A stretch of DNA of 14,459 nt, taken from NCBI GenBank assembly GCA_026706395.1, contig JAPOYU010000149.1, positions 1 through 14,459 on the forward strand, in the 5' to 3' direction. The stretch's first letter is position 1, and each line of letters starts with the position of its first letter. Below the pieces are notes generated by a model that did not search any database, was not told the DNA's origin, and was given only the letters and a program-made list of their open reading frames with translations. Shown here piece after piece: positions 14,423 to 14,459 of the stretch. This stretch comes from Chloroflexota bacterium (GTDB lineage: Bacteria > Chloroflexota > Anaerolineae > Aggregatilineales > Phototrophicaceae). The translations under genes were made by a program, and so were the position numbers.

Positions 14423-14459
14423 TCAGTCCTTGAGTTTCTCACGATAGCGGACATAAGTG
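14423..14459 (-). CDS. C-terminal end of probable hydroxymethylglutaryl-CoA synthase (partial)
   Basis: A minus-strand frame enters from the right edge and ends at TGA 14425-14423, six bases before the thiolase ATG. The visible residues are TYVRYREKLKD. Archaeal-type HMG-CoA synthases commonly end in a similar aromatic/basic tail (Y..Y...R..L/I K), and in many genomes this gene directly precedes the thiolase and DUF35 genes. The assignment is therefore contextual and based on 11 residues. An alternative frame ending at the ATGA of the thiolase start is open too but looks less protein-like. Confidence 0.42.
   Translation of the reverse strand, partial: TYVRYREKLKD

Overview
The window looks like a chromosomal segment of a Chloroflexota bacterium, probably of the Anaerolineae type. 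This rests on gene content only. There is a GHMP mevalonate kinase coupled to an archaeal-type isopentenyl phosphate kinase, an archaeal-style thiolase next to a DUF35 OB-fold protein, a trypsin-like secreted protein with a calcium-loop insertion, and UgpC/MsmK-type and SBP_bac_5 transport parts. No phage, IS element, CRISPR array, tRNA or rRNA was seen.

Layout. (1) Positions 1-1873, plus strand: the last codons of a UbiA-family (decaprenyl-phosphate phosphoribosyltransferase-like) membrane protein, then mevalonate kinase and isopentenyl phosphate kinase with a 4-base ATGA overlap. (2) 1878-3482, minus: an orphan solute-binding lipoprotein, convergent with IPK. (3) 3687-8191, plus: a tightly packed run of a PrsW-like membrane protein that lacks the catalytic residues, a small single-pass anchored protein, a large secreted trypsin-like protein whose catalytic His and Ser are replaced, and TlyA rRNA methyltransferase. 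lepA follows after 68 bases. (4) 10081-11307, minus: CinA with a normal N-terminal half and an eroded amidohydrolase half. (5) 11484-12611, plus: a UgpC/MsmK-type ABC ATPase with a clear promoter and a strong bidirectional terminator. (6) 12688-14459, minus: probably the end of HMG-CoA synthase, then a thiolase-family protein, a 53-residue Cys-less ORF and a short DUF35 OB-fold protein.

Both edges concern isoprenoid synthesis. The right edge carries the acetyl-CoA to HMG-CoA end (HMGS/thiolase/DUF35, known in archaea as one channeling complex). The left edge carries the mevalonate to IPP end, with IPK implying the phosphomevalonate decarboxylase variant of the pathway. HMG-CoA reductase and the decarboxylase are not in the window.

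The most striking pattern is that several genes keep a recognisable enzyme fold but have lost catalytic or metal-binding residues: the PrsW-like protein, the trypsin-like protein, the CinA C-terminal domain, the thiolase (nucleophile Cys to Asp, His to Asn) and the zinc-ribbon part of DUF35 (all cysteines gone, encoded as a separate overlapping ORF). The thiolase/DUF35 pair and the PrsW-like/small protein/pseudo-trypsin cassette are the best candidates for undescribed biology.
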